From Synchiropus splendidus (lineage: Eukaryota; Chordata; Actinopteri; Syngnathiformes; Callionymidae), in NCBI RefSeq assembly GCF_027744825.2, contig NC_071336.1:11471001-11535000 (forward strand): 64,000 nt of DNA, written 5' to 3'. Below, one piece after another: positions 14,231 to 26,394 of this stretch. Position numbers and translations under genes: made by a program. Within the stretch, counting starts at the first letter, position 1; each line of letters begins with the position of its first letter. A model generated the notes under the pieces. The model saw only the letters and a list, made by a program, of their open reading frames with translations, did no database searches and was not told where the DNA came from.

Positions 14231-15824
14231 TTGACGCTGGAATGGCAGGTGCACTGAGTACAGAAGTTTCACATCCACTCAAGTTTAACCACATGATTTG
14301 TGAAATGCACTAAATAAAGACTTTATACTCCTCACATAAATACGGTCTTTGCTAAATGATGAAAACACATTGTTGGGAACCACAGCTGGCAACTTGGAAT
14401 ATGAGTCAAAACCATGCCATCCATTACATTTATTAATACAGATTTAATAACGTGACATTATTGTCATTTAAAGATTAACCAGTAACTATTCAGGGAACCC
14501 CTGGGACCTTCCAAGGTAAAAGGAAAGACCTGTCTTTGTCTTTTGGCCCGGTAGTTAAGATAATTTTCCAAAATACTGAGTCTAAGCATATCAAAACATT
14601 TATTTCTAGAACACTTAATATGACTTTGTTGTCAGTTTCAGTCAATATCAGTGGGAGTTTAGACTGTGTTTTTGAAGTGAGCGGCAACTGTTGTTGAGGT
14701 GAACGGTTTGGTTTCTTACCGTGGTTTCCTTCTTCCCAATGTCTGAGAGTGATGCACTCGTCACTGAGCAATAAAAGAGAGCTGCCAGTCTTCCAATGAT
14801 CAATATCATACTTGTTAGAGTATTATAGTGCAGCATTTTTTCAATTGTTTGGGTCCATATAAATGATGAAGAACCCACGAGACAAAAATGGAGCAAAGAC
14901 AAGAAGGCAACAATCTCTCCTAAGTCTTGCCCTGTCTGAAGGTCTTAAAACTCCGCAATGACTGAAAAAAATCCCAGTGATCACTGCTGAAAGTTGTGTT
15001 AAAAGAAGTAGTAGTAGTAGTAGAAGATGAGTTGCTCTGTACAGTATGTCATAAAAGATATTTCCAGAACTTTTACACCAGTATTAAAACTAAAATAAAA
15101 ATTAAGTCAGTATTGAACTCTTTGAATTCACACCAAAGTTACACAGTTACAACTGTTACACGCCTTAAATGTATCAAGATTTTTTTAAGTTTTGAGATAA
15201 ATTCAGATGCCTGACTGCTGACAGCTGGAGGAGGTTGGTTACCAAGGCAACATGCACAGAAATTTGTTATCACAGTTTTAAAGAGGAGGTGATATAATAG
15301 TGATAGATGAAGAACCTGTGACTTTTTATCTGGTGTCCAAGTATCTATTGCATCTTACAGGAACACAAAGGAAACAGTGGCTGAGGTCCATATTAGCTGA
15401 CCCTGAACATAAAAGTTGTCGACTCTAAGATGTGAAATGAAGAGTTTCTGCGTATGAATATATTGGAATCCAGTTTTGCCATTCACAATATTGGGAATAC
15501 ATGTACTGTAATAGCCGGCCACCAGAGATGAAAGAAGAAAATTTTTATCACATAACGATGTCCATGTGAATTTGTTCACCCACATTAAATCAATGCCCCC
15601 AAGTATTCGCTAAAGATGGTCATTATTGAAAATGTCCACCGACTGACGAACTCTATTGTTGACCTCCTCTACAAAGTCGCCCCCTGCTGGGCACAAGTTT
15701 CTTATCAAGCGTGTCGGTCAAAAGACGGGTCATCATGCTACGTACTTCATGTAAATGATTGACAGCTATTAAATATTAAAGGTTTCAACGGAACACTCAC
15801 AACTTCACTTTAACACATTTAGAT
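14231..15824. other. intergenic region, no gene seen
   Basis: This separates the CpG-rich region from the 3' end of the kelch gene. It has only short shadow-like frames and a small AGT run near 15,006. A CTCF-like core is listed separately at 15,678-15,690. Confidence 0.5.
15678..15690 (-). promoter_or_regulatory. CTCF-like core motif
   Basis: The plus strand reads CGCCCCCTGCTGG, the reverse complement of CCAGCAGGGGGCG, which fits the vertebrate CTCF core CCASYAGRKGGC. It lies just beyond the predicted poly(A) signal of the kelch gene. Binding is inferred from the motif only. Confidence 0.5.
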
Positions 15825-15830
15825 TTTATT
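15825..15830 (-). terminator. poly(A) signal of the kelch-repeat gene
   Basis: AATAAA on the minus strand about 280 nt downstream of the kelch stop codon at 16,108. It gives a short 3' UTR of the expected size. Confidence 0.5.
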
Positions 15831-16107
15831 CACAAAAGAAAAACCAAGTAACCAAAGAAAAAGGGTAAAACTGCTTTAATAATGGTAAGAAGGCTTCAAA
15901 CTCATAGAAACATGTAAAATTGGAGAGAAGCAGATTTGTTATGCTTTGCTTATTTCTATAAAACGACATTTAAAGACAAAAAGAATTTATCCCTTTAAAA
16001 TTCTAACAAATGCCCACATTTCTAAAAAAAATAAAATCATGAAACAAAACCAACAATACACAAATAATTGGAGGAAAAAACAATGAAAAATATATTAATA
16101 TAGCAGG

Positions 16108-19100
16108 CTAACTCCAGTTTACCAGGTCATCCACTGCAACTGTTGTGAGGTCACAGTAGAAGTTTCCCTCATTGTCCCCTCCTCCAAACACAAGCAAAGT
16201 CTTTGCTCTCCTGTTCCCAGTGTCGTCTCCTTCATGACTGCCAGGAAAACGATGACAGTCAGTCGTCTCCATGGTGATAATCGAGTGTCCTGCTCTGGGG
16301 AGTGACAACTGAGGAAGAGCCATTGTGGTCCAAGTGTTGTACTCTTTAAGACAGTGGGGAAAAAAATAGTGTCAATATCTTACGGTTAAAAACAAAATAC
16401 AAGTTCAACCAGGAGACTGTGGTGTGACTATCTAAATATAAACAAGGGTATTAAAAACAAACATCAAGATCCTGATGTCACGAGCCTGGTCTTAACCGGC
16501 CATGTGCAGCGGTGTGACTCACTCACCTGTGTCAAATATGAAGGCATCACTCAAGGCGTGGCTCCCATTGTAGCCACCATGAATCAAAAACTTTGTTTCA
16601 GACAGAACTGCGCTCCCATGCCAACTAGATGGTACAATCATACACAATTTGGATTATTCAGTGAGCAGTCAGATGCAGAGTAGTTTGTTATTCATCTACT
16701 AGACCAGAAAGTTCACCTTCTAGGAGATGGAACTGATCCAGACGTTTCTACTGAAGAAAACTCCATCAGACCTGAAACACACCCATTAAAATTCAAGTGT
16801 GCGCACATGTCTGACTGGGTAAAGAAATTATATGTCAATTAAATGTACATTTATAGATTAATTTAATCACTTTTTATCAATTAATTTACTTGTAATGTCT
16901 TGGGGCAGACATCTCAAAATTCCCCCCACAAAAAGAACAAAAAGGCAATTGTTTGATTACAAAAGCGAAATATGAAATGCTTACATAATCATCTATAGTA
17001 ATCCATTATGTACACCGTTAGGTAAAATAGAACAAGTTAAAGAAGCCATTAAAAGCACCTCAGTGTTCCATGCCAAGGGCAGGTGGGAGAAAATAAATTA
17101 AGAAAAGTATATAAATAGACTTAAGCAAGAGCAACTTTCATTTTCATCAAACAGAAGAAATTAATAATTAATTAAAATAAAGATGTATCATTATGATTGT
17201 GAAATATAATTTCAATGACATAGGTTTGAAAGAATTCAAATTAATGAATGACTCTTCATTTTTTTTTAATACACTGTATTATGCACATAATCTACCATTG
17301 AGTATAATGCATTTTGGCTTTTATTACACACTTCTACTTCTTTTGTCAGGAGATTGGGTGTGTTCATGAGCATGTTTTGCCATTCTCATGAGTCTCAATT
17401 CTTGACAAGCCACCTTCTTGTGAGGACATTTTGGCCTGGCCTCATAAGGTTTAGCGGGTTAAAAATAGTCCATTATAACTGGGCGCAAGTTTGGTTCAGA
17501 GTCCTGCTTATGTTTAGCCATTTGTTTTGGATGGTTAAGTTAAGGGTGAGAGGCTGGGGAAAGCATCATGTCAATGAGCGGTCCTGACAAAAATAGCAAA
17601 AGAAATGTGTGTGTATGCGTGCGTGGGCTCCTCACCAAGATCCAGCATGTACATGTCATTGTAACACACAGGAGTGTCCCATCCTCCAAACATGTAAATT
17701 TTCCTCTGCTGCATCACACATGCTGAATGTCTACACAAAAGAAGGTTGTGTTAGAGCACGATTTTGGCCCAACTTATTATAGCAAGAACAGGTAAGTGTT
17801 ACCCTGAGCGTGGTGAAGGCATGTCTCCCGTGACGATTGGCTGGTACCAGATGGATAAGGTGGGGTCAAAGATGTAGAGTGAGTCACTGCAGCAGTCAGG
17901 TTCAGGGTTTGGGCGAGGAAACACTCCCCCAAGCACAAATAGTTCCCCCCGAAACATGCTGCAAGTATGGTATGCCAGAGGAGGGACTTTCCCCTGAGCC
18001 TATGTATATATAAAAAAACAACAAAAAGACACATACATCTATTGTGATACGTAGCCACATCTTTGGTTGCAACAAACACAACATAGCCATGTTTAACACA
18101 CACTCAGATAAACATGCCTGAAAACAGACAAATGCAAACTCACTGGCAGTACATACAGCTGTACATTAACCCACGCCTCCTCCTTCACATCTCCAGATAA
18201 CAGCAGCTTTCCTGCCTCACAAATACACAGACACATGCACAAACCTCAACCATGCTCCACTTCCAGCTCTGCGTATCGAGGATGTGGACATCATTAAACC
18301 ACTTCTTGTTCTTGGATCCACCAAACACAAAGATGCGTTTGGAATCAGGATCATAGACAGCTGTGTGACCGATCCTGGCCTCAGGTGTCGGACCTTCTGC
18401 CAGCGTCTCAGCTGCCACCCATGACATGTCCTCTGCAAAGACAGGTTAGGTCAGACCATATTCAGGGAGAGTCGGGGTATGGGGCCAGCATCACCGACCT
18501 GTGCAGAGCTTCCACATGGGGTCTTTGCAAAATTGCATCCTTGATCCTTGACCTCCGATCAAAATGGCTGTCTGAGCGTCAATGGGACACAACGTCTGAC
18601 CCCAGCGACCTGACGGGACCACCAGTGAGCCTGCTGTGAAACCAGATGTTCAACTGAGTAAAAATGATGCGGTTATGTATTTGCTGAGCGAGCGCTGAGG
18701 ACCCACTATTGATCGTTGGTGTCTTGGCTGACCGAGTCTTGGTCTTAGCTGCACTTGGGGGAGTCTTTCCCATGACGGCTTGCTCCTCTCCTGTAGCATG
18801 ATCCAGATGTGGCCGTTAAAATGTTTCATCTTGAAAGGATTTGAGACATTTTCAATTACCTTTGCTCACATCTGCTCCGCTCGCAAAAAGCTTTTGTCCC
18901 TTTTTTGTGTGCCCCCCCATCCGTCGAATAGGCGTTATCTTTACTTGGGCATTCTCATCGGTTTCCTCATCCTCTGTCTCTCGCAGTCTTTTCCTTTTGC
19001 TGTTCAGTTCTCGTAACACAGCCTGTGGTCCACTCGAGTCCTTTATTGACAAAAAGCATGAAAACATAAACGCACTCTTAGATATTGAAACGTGTAGATG

Positions 19101-20143
19101 CGAAAATAAATCAAGATAAAATCAGAAGGTCATGACAACAAAAAGTACACAAATTGAATCTCTTCTCGTAAAACATCAATCATGTACAAAGTTAAAAGTA
19201 GCTGAACATGCAAAACAGTAGCGACCTGGTGTGGAGGCTTCATGACATACAGTCATGGCTTTATAGACAAAATATTCAAGTGTGGTTCACCTTTGGAGTG
19301 TTTTCATTGACTGTAAGGAAGATTGGTGGCTCTGACTCCAGCTGTTCAGAAAACAAACTTTATTTAATGACAGTTATGACAATTGCTAATTTTCTATGGT
19401 GGCTGAATAAATAAAATAATTTCTTATCACTTCCATTGGACACAAATATTTTGAAATAGGATTCTGTTTACCCGGTTTCCTCCCTCTAAAGTCAAGTTCA
19501 GTGTGACGTTGTGCGTCCATGTCTCTTCCTCCCACTGCTCCCATGACAAACACCTGCAGGTAAAAGTTAAGTTGGCACTGAGCAGATGAATACACAAGTG
19601 GCAATGACATGCAATATTCTATCTGATCCACGATTTCCTACTTGTTGTAGGGCGTCAGTTTTCCGATGGTGATGGGGAACTTGTCCGAATCGTCCAGCTC
19701 CGCGTTGACGCATATTCTGTCTTCCCAACGGCCGCTGCTGAACAGCACCACCTGACGAACGGATGCAGGAACTGCCACACAAACCCGACTCTCCCCTTTG
19801 GAACTAATAAATGAAGCACACGCCAGTATTTTAGCTTCGGTGCTGTAAACATGATTTCACACAAAATAATAATAATAATAATAATAATAATAAACAAACG
19901 CAGAAGTGAGGCAAAAAACATTTGCAGTTGCTATTTTTCATACTGGAATTCCACTATGAAATCCCAGAATTCCCGTATAACACAGCACATTCCTCAAAAT
20001 ATCCAAATACTGTTTAAAAGTTTGAATGAACATATACATAATATACAGTTACAAAGCGCAATATCAGAGTCGTCAACAAACCTCAGTAGCTTCTGTGGGG
20101 GCGCGTTTTCTCCGAAAACAGCGAAAACTCCAAATTCGTCCAT
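16108..20143 (-). CDS. kelch-repeat protein, 13 coding exons, 541 aa
   Basis: Exons on the minus strand: 20143-20082, 19803-19642, 19553-19472, 19341-19291, 19040-18860, 18790-18707, 18633-18499 (acceptor could be 3 nt later), 18432-18245, 17999-17803, 17730-17636, 16771-16717, 16624-16527, 16343-16108. They total 1,626 nt and the frame stays open throughout. Six kelch blades show GG cores: ILIGGQG near residue 226, FVFGG 286, FVLGG 336, YMFGG 393, LIHGG 445 and LVFGG 513. Together they suggest a six-bladed propeller for protein binding. Residues 1-120 form a separate domain I do not recognise, starting MDEFGVFAVFGENAPP. Residues 120-205 are a charged, lysine-rich linker with possible nuclear-localisation character. 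No BTB, F-box or membrane segment is seen, so it is not a standard Cullin-3 adaptor. The start at 20,143 is preferred; an in-frame ATG 26 codons upstream (20,221) has a less conserved look. It may correspond to the fish gene called kelch repeat-containing protein, but I am not sure of the name. It is head-to-head with cct7. Confidence 0.85.
17400..17600 (+). repeat. dispersed fish repeat in kelch-gene intron 10
   Basis: It contains the block CTTGTGAGGACATTTTG and, further on, AGCATCATGTCAATGAG, followed by a GT-rich tail. The first block recurs at about 39,074-39,092 next to a GT microsatellite. I recall this combination as a widespread teleost repeat, but the family name is not assigned. Confidence 0.55.
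19865..19893. repeat. AAT/ATT microsatellite in kelch-gene intron 1
   Basis: About nine uninterrupted trinucleotide units between kelch exons 1 and 2. Confidence 0.9.
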
Positions 20144-20847
20144 GTTTACGCAGCTCTGTAGCATATGTCGACAACTACTGCTTTTCCTCTGAATGTGAAC
20201 ACGAATGAACGCGTTTAGCATCCACAGTACAAGTCAAATTGTCACCACCCGCCACTACAGCGTCTTCTGTTTTCTGAACTACGCGCGAAAGCGTTCGGTA
20301 AACTATGTTCACATGTTTTGATTGAAATGTACTGGCGGACGGGCGGGGTCCCAAACACGTGGAGGAAGGGACTAGCTCCGCTCGCCTGGGACATAAGTAA
20401 CAACCTATTTAACAACACAGCAACTAATGCGTCACCTTCATCCAGCCAATCAGACTTCGACTTCATAGAGGCGCATTGAGGAACGCTATGAACGTTCTGT
20501 CGCTCCCCGGATATTAACGTAACTTTATTTTCTGAAAAAGCAAACAAACGAATATTCATCGTTCTATACAATATCCGTTTAATACTGTTCATAATGTTTG
20601 AATGATTACAAAATGTTATGTAAAGAGAATTTGGATAAGTGTGCATAACTTAATTTACTTGATTAAGACAGTATTGAAAGGGTATACACAAGATATTTCA
20701 GAAAAAGGTTCGTGTAAAATAAACACAGCAAACATAATCGAGTTGTCAAAACTCCTGCCTGGTCTTGAACGCATCATAAACCACTGGTTGTCGAAAGGCA
20801 TTGTGGGAGGTTATGCCGGTGTGAAGCTTCTCGAAGGAACCGCAAAG
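20144..20847. promoter_or_regulatory. shared head-to-head promoter of the kelch gene and cct7
   Basis: Only 704 nt separate the two start codons. The stretch has no TATA-like element at a fitting distance from either start. It holds a heat-shock-element-like inverted pair, GAACGTTC (about 20,490-20,497). A second, TTCTCGAAGGAAC (20,828-20,840), lies just before the cct7 ATG. CCT subunit genes are known HSF targets, so the sites are plausible, but function is inferred. Confidence 0.6.
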
Positions 20848-23800
20848 ATGATGGTGAGTACGTTAGCTGTCATGCCTTCGGTTTAGATTCAAATCTGCGC
20901 CCATCTGCATTTCTCAAGTCCCACAATGACCTCGTTCGCATCCGTAATTAAGTAATACTTTGTCGTATGCGCAACGAAATTTGTATTTTTTGTCGTAACG
21001 CATTGGATGGACATATTTGTGGGATGAGACGGAGCTAGCATTCCTAGCATTAGCTTTCGATGGGCGGATACGAAGCTCTAGAAGATGCTTGTTTGCGTTC
21101 CTCGCGAGTGTTATTGGGATATGTTAATACTAATTGCCGTCTTACATGTCAATGTTCTGTAAATATGGCTATTTTGAACGGCCCCACCACAGTGTCGGTG
21201 TGTTGTTAGCATGTAGCTTTGGTGAATGGAAGTTCCTTTGTATGACAGCCACTGTCTCATCAATTTCTAACCAGGGCAGATAACTGCACCGCCTCAAACG
21301 TCGAAGCTTCCAGCATCAGTATAAATGCAAGGAACCGCTTTTATAGACCTGAACGTTAGACAAAAGTCCAACACTTGAACTGGACCGAGAAGTTACCTGA
21401 AATTGAAACTGTTAACCGTTGTCCAAAACATTTTCGCCATCAAAATTGAAATTGTAGGCTACTGTAGTAGAAAAAGTTTATGGCTCAGATTCGTTTGCTT
21501 TGATGTTGTGAATATTGTTGTAATACATATTGTGATTCTCCCTGTTATTCACTAGACAGTATTATGTCTCATTTTTATTGCAAGTGTTCCCCAAGCCTGT
21601 TTATTTCAATCTACATTTTCAGTTTGTTGTTAGTCATTTACATCCTGAAATTATCTTTTTTCTTAATTCCCTGTGAACAAAGTCAAATGTCCTTGCTACA
21701 TTTTTCGAAGAGAAAAACTGGTGTCAAATGTATTAAATGTGTTCCTCATCATTTGTCTTTGTCTTACAGCCCGCATCGGTTATTCTGCTGAAAGAAGGGA
21801 CAGACACGTCTCAGGGGATCCCCCAACTAGTTAGCAACATCAATGCCTGTCAGGTACAGGGACACATCGCTTCTTTCTTACCCATTTTAGAATAAATTTC
21901 ATTAACGCTGCCAAATATTTTTAGGTTATATCTGAGGCTGTCCGAACCACACTTGGGCCCAGGGGGATGGACAAGCTGATGGTTGACAGCAGGGGTAAGA
22001 TTTCTTGTATTAGAACAAGATATTGCCTTTGTGGTATTTTGTTGTTAACGTATTTTCTCCAAAGGTAAGGCAACAATCTCCAACGATGGTGCCACTATTC
22101 TGAAGCTGTTGGATGTTGTTCATCCCGCTGCAAAGACCCTAGTGGACATCGCTCGCTCCCAGGATGCTGAGGTAAGATGCTTTTGTCTGGTTATGTTACA
22201 GTTTTTCTCTTTGCCTTCTACCTATGAAGCTGTAGCTCGTAAAATGTAGGGCGAGTTTGAAGGGGAACAACTATTACACTGGACAAGAGTACAACCCAAA
22301 GTGAACCATTATAAATAGTAGGGATGCTCCGATCAGGATTTTTGCTGCCGATCACCACCGATACTGATAACATGGAGTGACATTGAATTTATAGTCAAAA
22401 TGTTGAGACCATCTGTGTACATGATGTGAAAACATGAACCACTTCATACACCACTTCACAGTGGCAAAAATAGAAAAACCTATTTTGTCAAAAGGAAACC
22501 TGAAAAACATTTAATTCGATGTGAGACGTCGCAGGTGAATCTCTAGAGACTCTGTTGTGTCCGTGAAATACATACTATAGTGGGACTCCGAGACAGAGAG
22601 CACTGCATTTATGAAAGTTTCTACTCCGGATGTTTTCAAAAGTTTCAGATTCAGGTGGCTGACGAATGCAGCACCTCACTTAAAAATGGCGACAGACGCG
22701 GTCATTTCGGTTTCCTGAGAAAGAACAAATTAATAATTATTTCTTATCATTGGTTTTGTAAATACCATAAATTCATTGTTTCCTAAGCGTGACAGCGCCA
22801 TTATAAAAATCTGCATAGTTATATTTTATGGCTTTGGAACTAACGTTATTTAGAGAACGTAGTAGCAAGTCATTGTTTTAACATTTGTGTCTGGAAAACA
22901 CCTAAGAATACGTTTGTTTGCTCTTTCCGTCTCTGCTACGCTGTCGAATGTCAATGAGTGCATAAAAGAAGTGCAAGTGCAGAAATTATTTTATGCTCAG
23001 TAGCTAATGAAAAATGACCAACTGTGTTAAAAAAAGGAACAACTTGTGTATAATCCATTGCTGTTTCTAGGTGGGGGATGGCACCACCTCAGTCACTCTG
23101 CTGGCAGCTGAGTTCTTGAAGCAGCTTAAGCCGTATGTGGAGGAGGGCCTCCATCCTCAGATCATCATCAGAGCTTTCCGGACTGCCACCAACCTTGCCG
23201 TCAACAAGATCAAGGAAATTGCTGTGCCTGTAAAGAAAGACGACAAACAGTGAGGACCGCTCCACTTTGTTTGTTGATCTTGGCGTTTTCTTGGTTTGAG
23301 ACCCTGCCTTGTGTTTCAGGGAACAGCGACAACTGCTGGAGAAGTGTGCAGCCACAGCCATGAACTCCAAATTAATTGCTGGCCAAAAGGACTTCTTCTC
23401 CAAGATGGTGGTGGACGCTGTCATGTCTCTGGATGAGTTGCTCTCCCTTAAGATGATTGGCATCAAGAAGGTCCAGGGAGGCGGTCTTGAGGTTTGGCAC
23501 TTTGCTTATCTGTTCACCCAAAAAATGACATTGTTATTATGCCTGGTAATTGTTCTAACGTTAGTGAAAATAACCAAGGTTTTGCCCAGAAATTCAAGAA
23601 GTTATGGTGTATAATTGGGTTTAGTGACTGTGATTAGCGAAATTAAAACATTCTTGTCCAAATTCTCCAGGACTCGCAACTCATTTCAGGCGTGGCCTTC
23701 AAGAAGACCTTTTCCTATGCCGGGTTTGAGATGCAGCCTAAATGCTATGAGAATCCAAAAATTGCTCTGCTCAACATTGAGCTGGAGCTGAAGGCTGAGA

Positions 23801-25409
23801 AGGATAACGCAGAGGTCCGAGTCAAATCTGTGCAGGTACTGAGCGAGTCACTCTCGTGTTAAGGGGAAGCCAAGAGAGCATTGCTGATTCTTCATGTTTC
23901 CGCAGGATTACCAGGCCATCGTAGATGCGGAGTGGAACATCTTGTATGATAAACTAGAGAAAATCTATCAGTCTGGCGCTAAAGTGGTTTTGTCCAAGCT
24001 GCCCATTGGAGACGTGGCCACACAGTACTTTGCTGACAGAGATCTTTTCTGTGCGGGCCGTGTCCAGGAGGAAGACCTGAGGAGGACAATGATGGTATGG
24101 GACACATCCAGCCATTTGGAATGTTGGAGTAGCATTCACTTTAACTCTCACGACTTGTGTGATGCATTTATATTTTGTCCCCTCTTGAATCGATTGGTGA
24201 ATACATTTCAATTGTGTGTTTGACATCAAGGCCTGTGGAGGCTCGATCCAGACCTCAGTTGGTGCTTTGACTGATGATGTTCTGGGTCAGTGCGAAGTCT
24301 TTGAGGAGGTGCAAGTGGGAGGAGAGAGGTAAGGTTCTGTTCCTTGTGTATCTGTATGTGCGTTTTGTTTGACTAATTTGTTTCTCTTCAGGTACAACTT
24401 CTTCAAGGGCTGCCCCAAAGCAAAGACATGCACCATCATCCTGAGGGGTGGAGCTGAGCAGTTCACAGAGGAAACAGAGCGTTCACTTCATGATGCCATC
24501 ATGATCGTTCGCCGAGCCATCAAGGTTAGTCTCACCGTTAAGACACAAGGCTTCAATGAACCAGTGTAGTTTTGACGCTAAAATATTTCAGAATTGTTAA
24601 CGTAAAACGTTAATCTTCTTGCAAGGAAATTCCTTACTTTACGGCAGAGTAGATGGATAGTAACTGTACTGTCTGTGATGGACCTCAGCTCCATACGCAA
24701 CCGTCATCAATTGCTGCATTAGATTTCAGGAGTCTTTGAAGTATGCAGGGGCCAATATCGTTCAGTGGACCTGAAGCCATAAGGCCATGGTGCACCGTGG
24801 TAGAAGTTCAAGAAATTTGTTTTTTTCCCCTTTTGTTTCGTGTCCTTACATGAAAAGTAGTAATCTAAGTGAGGTATTAAGTGTCGGAACATTCTTTCAG
24901 AACGACTCAGTCGTCGCAGGTGGAGGAGCTGTGGAAATGGAGCTGTCCAAGTACCTGCGGGATTATTCCCGAACCATTCCTGGGAAGCAACAGCTGCTGA
25001 TTGGAGCGTACGCCAAAGCCCTGGAGATCATCCCCAGGCAGCTGTGCGACAACGCTGGCTTTGATGCCACCAACATCCTGAACAAGCTGCGGGCCAAGCA
25101 TGCCCAGGTAACCAGAGCACCCATCTGCTGACGCGGCTTTTGTCTCCTTCGGTTTCTAATCTCACCTGTTTCATGTAGGGTGGGATGTGGTATGGTGTGG
25201 ATGTCAACAACGAGGACATCGCTGATAACTTTGCTGCATGTGTCTGGGAGCCATCTATAGTGCGCATCAACGCTCTGACGGCAGCGTCAGAAGCTGCCTG
25301 CCTCATCCTCTCAGTGGATGAGACCATCAAGAACCCACGCAGCTCTGTTGATGGACCTCCAGGGGGCATGGGCCGAGGTAGAGGCCGTGGACGACCACAC
25401 GCCCACTAA
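20848..25409 (+). CDS. cct7: T-complex protein 1 subunit eta (CCT-eta)
   Basis: One of the eight subunits of the cytosolic TRiC/CCT double-ring chaperonin, which folds actin, tubulin and many other proteins with ATP. Coding exons: 20848-20853, 21770-21853, 21925-21994, 22065-22171, 23071-23249, 23320-23491, 23671-23835, 23906-24094, 24231-24328, 24392-24524, 24901-25107, 25179-25409. They total 1,641 nt, or 546 aa (human 543). Group II chaperonin motifs are intact: GPRGMDK (41-47), NDGATIL (about 60), GDGTTSV (91-97, nucleotide binding) and GGGAVEME (408-415). The eta-specific Gly/Arg tail, ending [10 protein letters not shown], settles the subunit. Exon 1 codes only for MM before the donor GTGAGT. 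AATAAA follows at 25,470. Intron 4 carries a hAT-like end. The gene converges on hspa12b. Confidence 0.98.
22320..22420 (+). mobile_element. hAT-like non-autonomous DNA transposon end in cct7 intron 4
   Basis: The sequence AGGGATGCTCCGATCAGG followed by repeated CCGAT words resembles the terminus of a hAT-type element frequent in fish. Only this end is clear. The element may extend to about 22,700, and no matching terminus or target-site duplication was found. Confidence 0.45.
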
Positions 25410-25469
25410 AGTTGTAAACTGGTTTCGTTGAACAGGCTTGGCTTCGGAGGGTGGGAACCATGATGGGTC

Positions 25470-25475
25470 AATAAA
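25470..25475 (+). terminator. cct7: poly(A) signal of cct7
   Basis: AATAAA 61 nt after the cct7 stop codon. Confidence 0.85.
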
Positions 25476-26394
25476 GTTAAGTTGCTCCTCATACCGGATT
25501 TGTGAGCAGTTTTATAACCAGTTTCTTTCCTGTAGCAGTTTCTCCTGTTATGACATCACTTCCTGCAGTGTTTGAGACACTCGTTTGGGTTGGGACGGTC
25601 ACTGTTAGAGGAGAAGCGTCTCCCCCGTGTGGTTAGGTAGATGAAAAGAAAAGCACTGAACTTGTCATGGTCCTGGTGGATCCAGCATAATTTATGGAAA
25701 CATTCTACAATAAACCAACAGCTGACATCAAAAACTCTCGTCTCGTCTGCTGTTACCCATCAACAGAACCCTTCACCACGTTGTTACCGTTACTACTGTG
25801 ACTTTGCACCAGTTGCATTCCAAAGCTGGTAGCATAAAGTTAACAAATTCTTGTTAAATGCTTTTATGTCCCATTGCCATGAGTACATTTAAAATCACAA
25901 GGCCAGTTCATTTCATTTCAGGGCCAGTTCATTTCATTTGCTTATCATGCCAATCAGCATTGCAGTAAATTATGAACACTACCTGGCCAACCTGGAATTC
26001 GGAACCTGGAAATTGCTCCAAATTTTGTCGCTTCCTGTTACCAGCAGATGGCGCTGTACCGTCACAAACAAGCTTTCTTTCATGTCGGCAAGAAGTTTGT
26101 GGAAGGGCCAAACGATGTCGCCAACATGAACATTTAGGTAGTTAATGTACTCTTCTACAAAAGCAATATAAAGCTCAACAGAAGTCATTCAGTCAAGAGA
26201 ACGTCTGCAGCGTTGTGATGACTCATCAGTCTGCTAGATTGAGATTAAGCGTCCCTCAGTTGGGATGAGCTAGTTTCAGTTGTGAGCTTTGACTTGTGAG
26301 TATTCCTAGCCCTATGACACAGTTCTTCCCAAAGTACCGTTACTTCTGTGTAGATCACTGCCAGAATTATTAATTCTCCACTTCCTGTTGCCTC
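25476..26394. other. intergenic spacer between convergent cct7 and hspa12b
   Basis: There is no coding exon. It holds a direct tandem duplication of an 18-nt unit beginning GGCCAGTTCATTTC (25,901-25,918 and 25,922-25,939) and a CTCF-like core at 26,041. The left part may belong to longer cct7 3' ends and the right part to the hspa12b 3' UTR. No clear minus-strand AATAAA was found for hspa12b. Confidence 0.55.
26041..26054 (+). promoter_or_regulatory. CTCF-like core motif between convergent genes
   Basis: CCAGCAGATGGCGC fits the CTCF core CCASYAGRKGGCRC at every position. It lies between the cct7 poly(A) signal and the hspa12b stop, a classic position for an insulator. Occupancy is inferred. 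Confidence 0.55.

Noticed and set aside
23089..23466. 125-codon frame antisense to cct7
   Set aside because: It covers cct7 exons 5 and 6 and the intron between them on the opposite strand. It is a shadow of conserved coding sequence.
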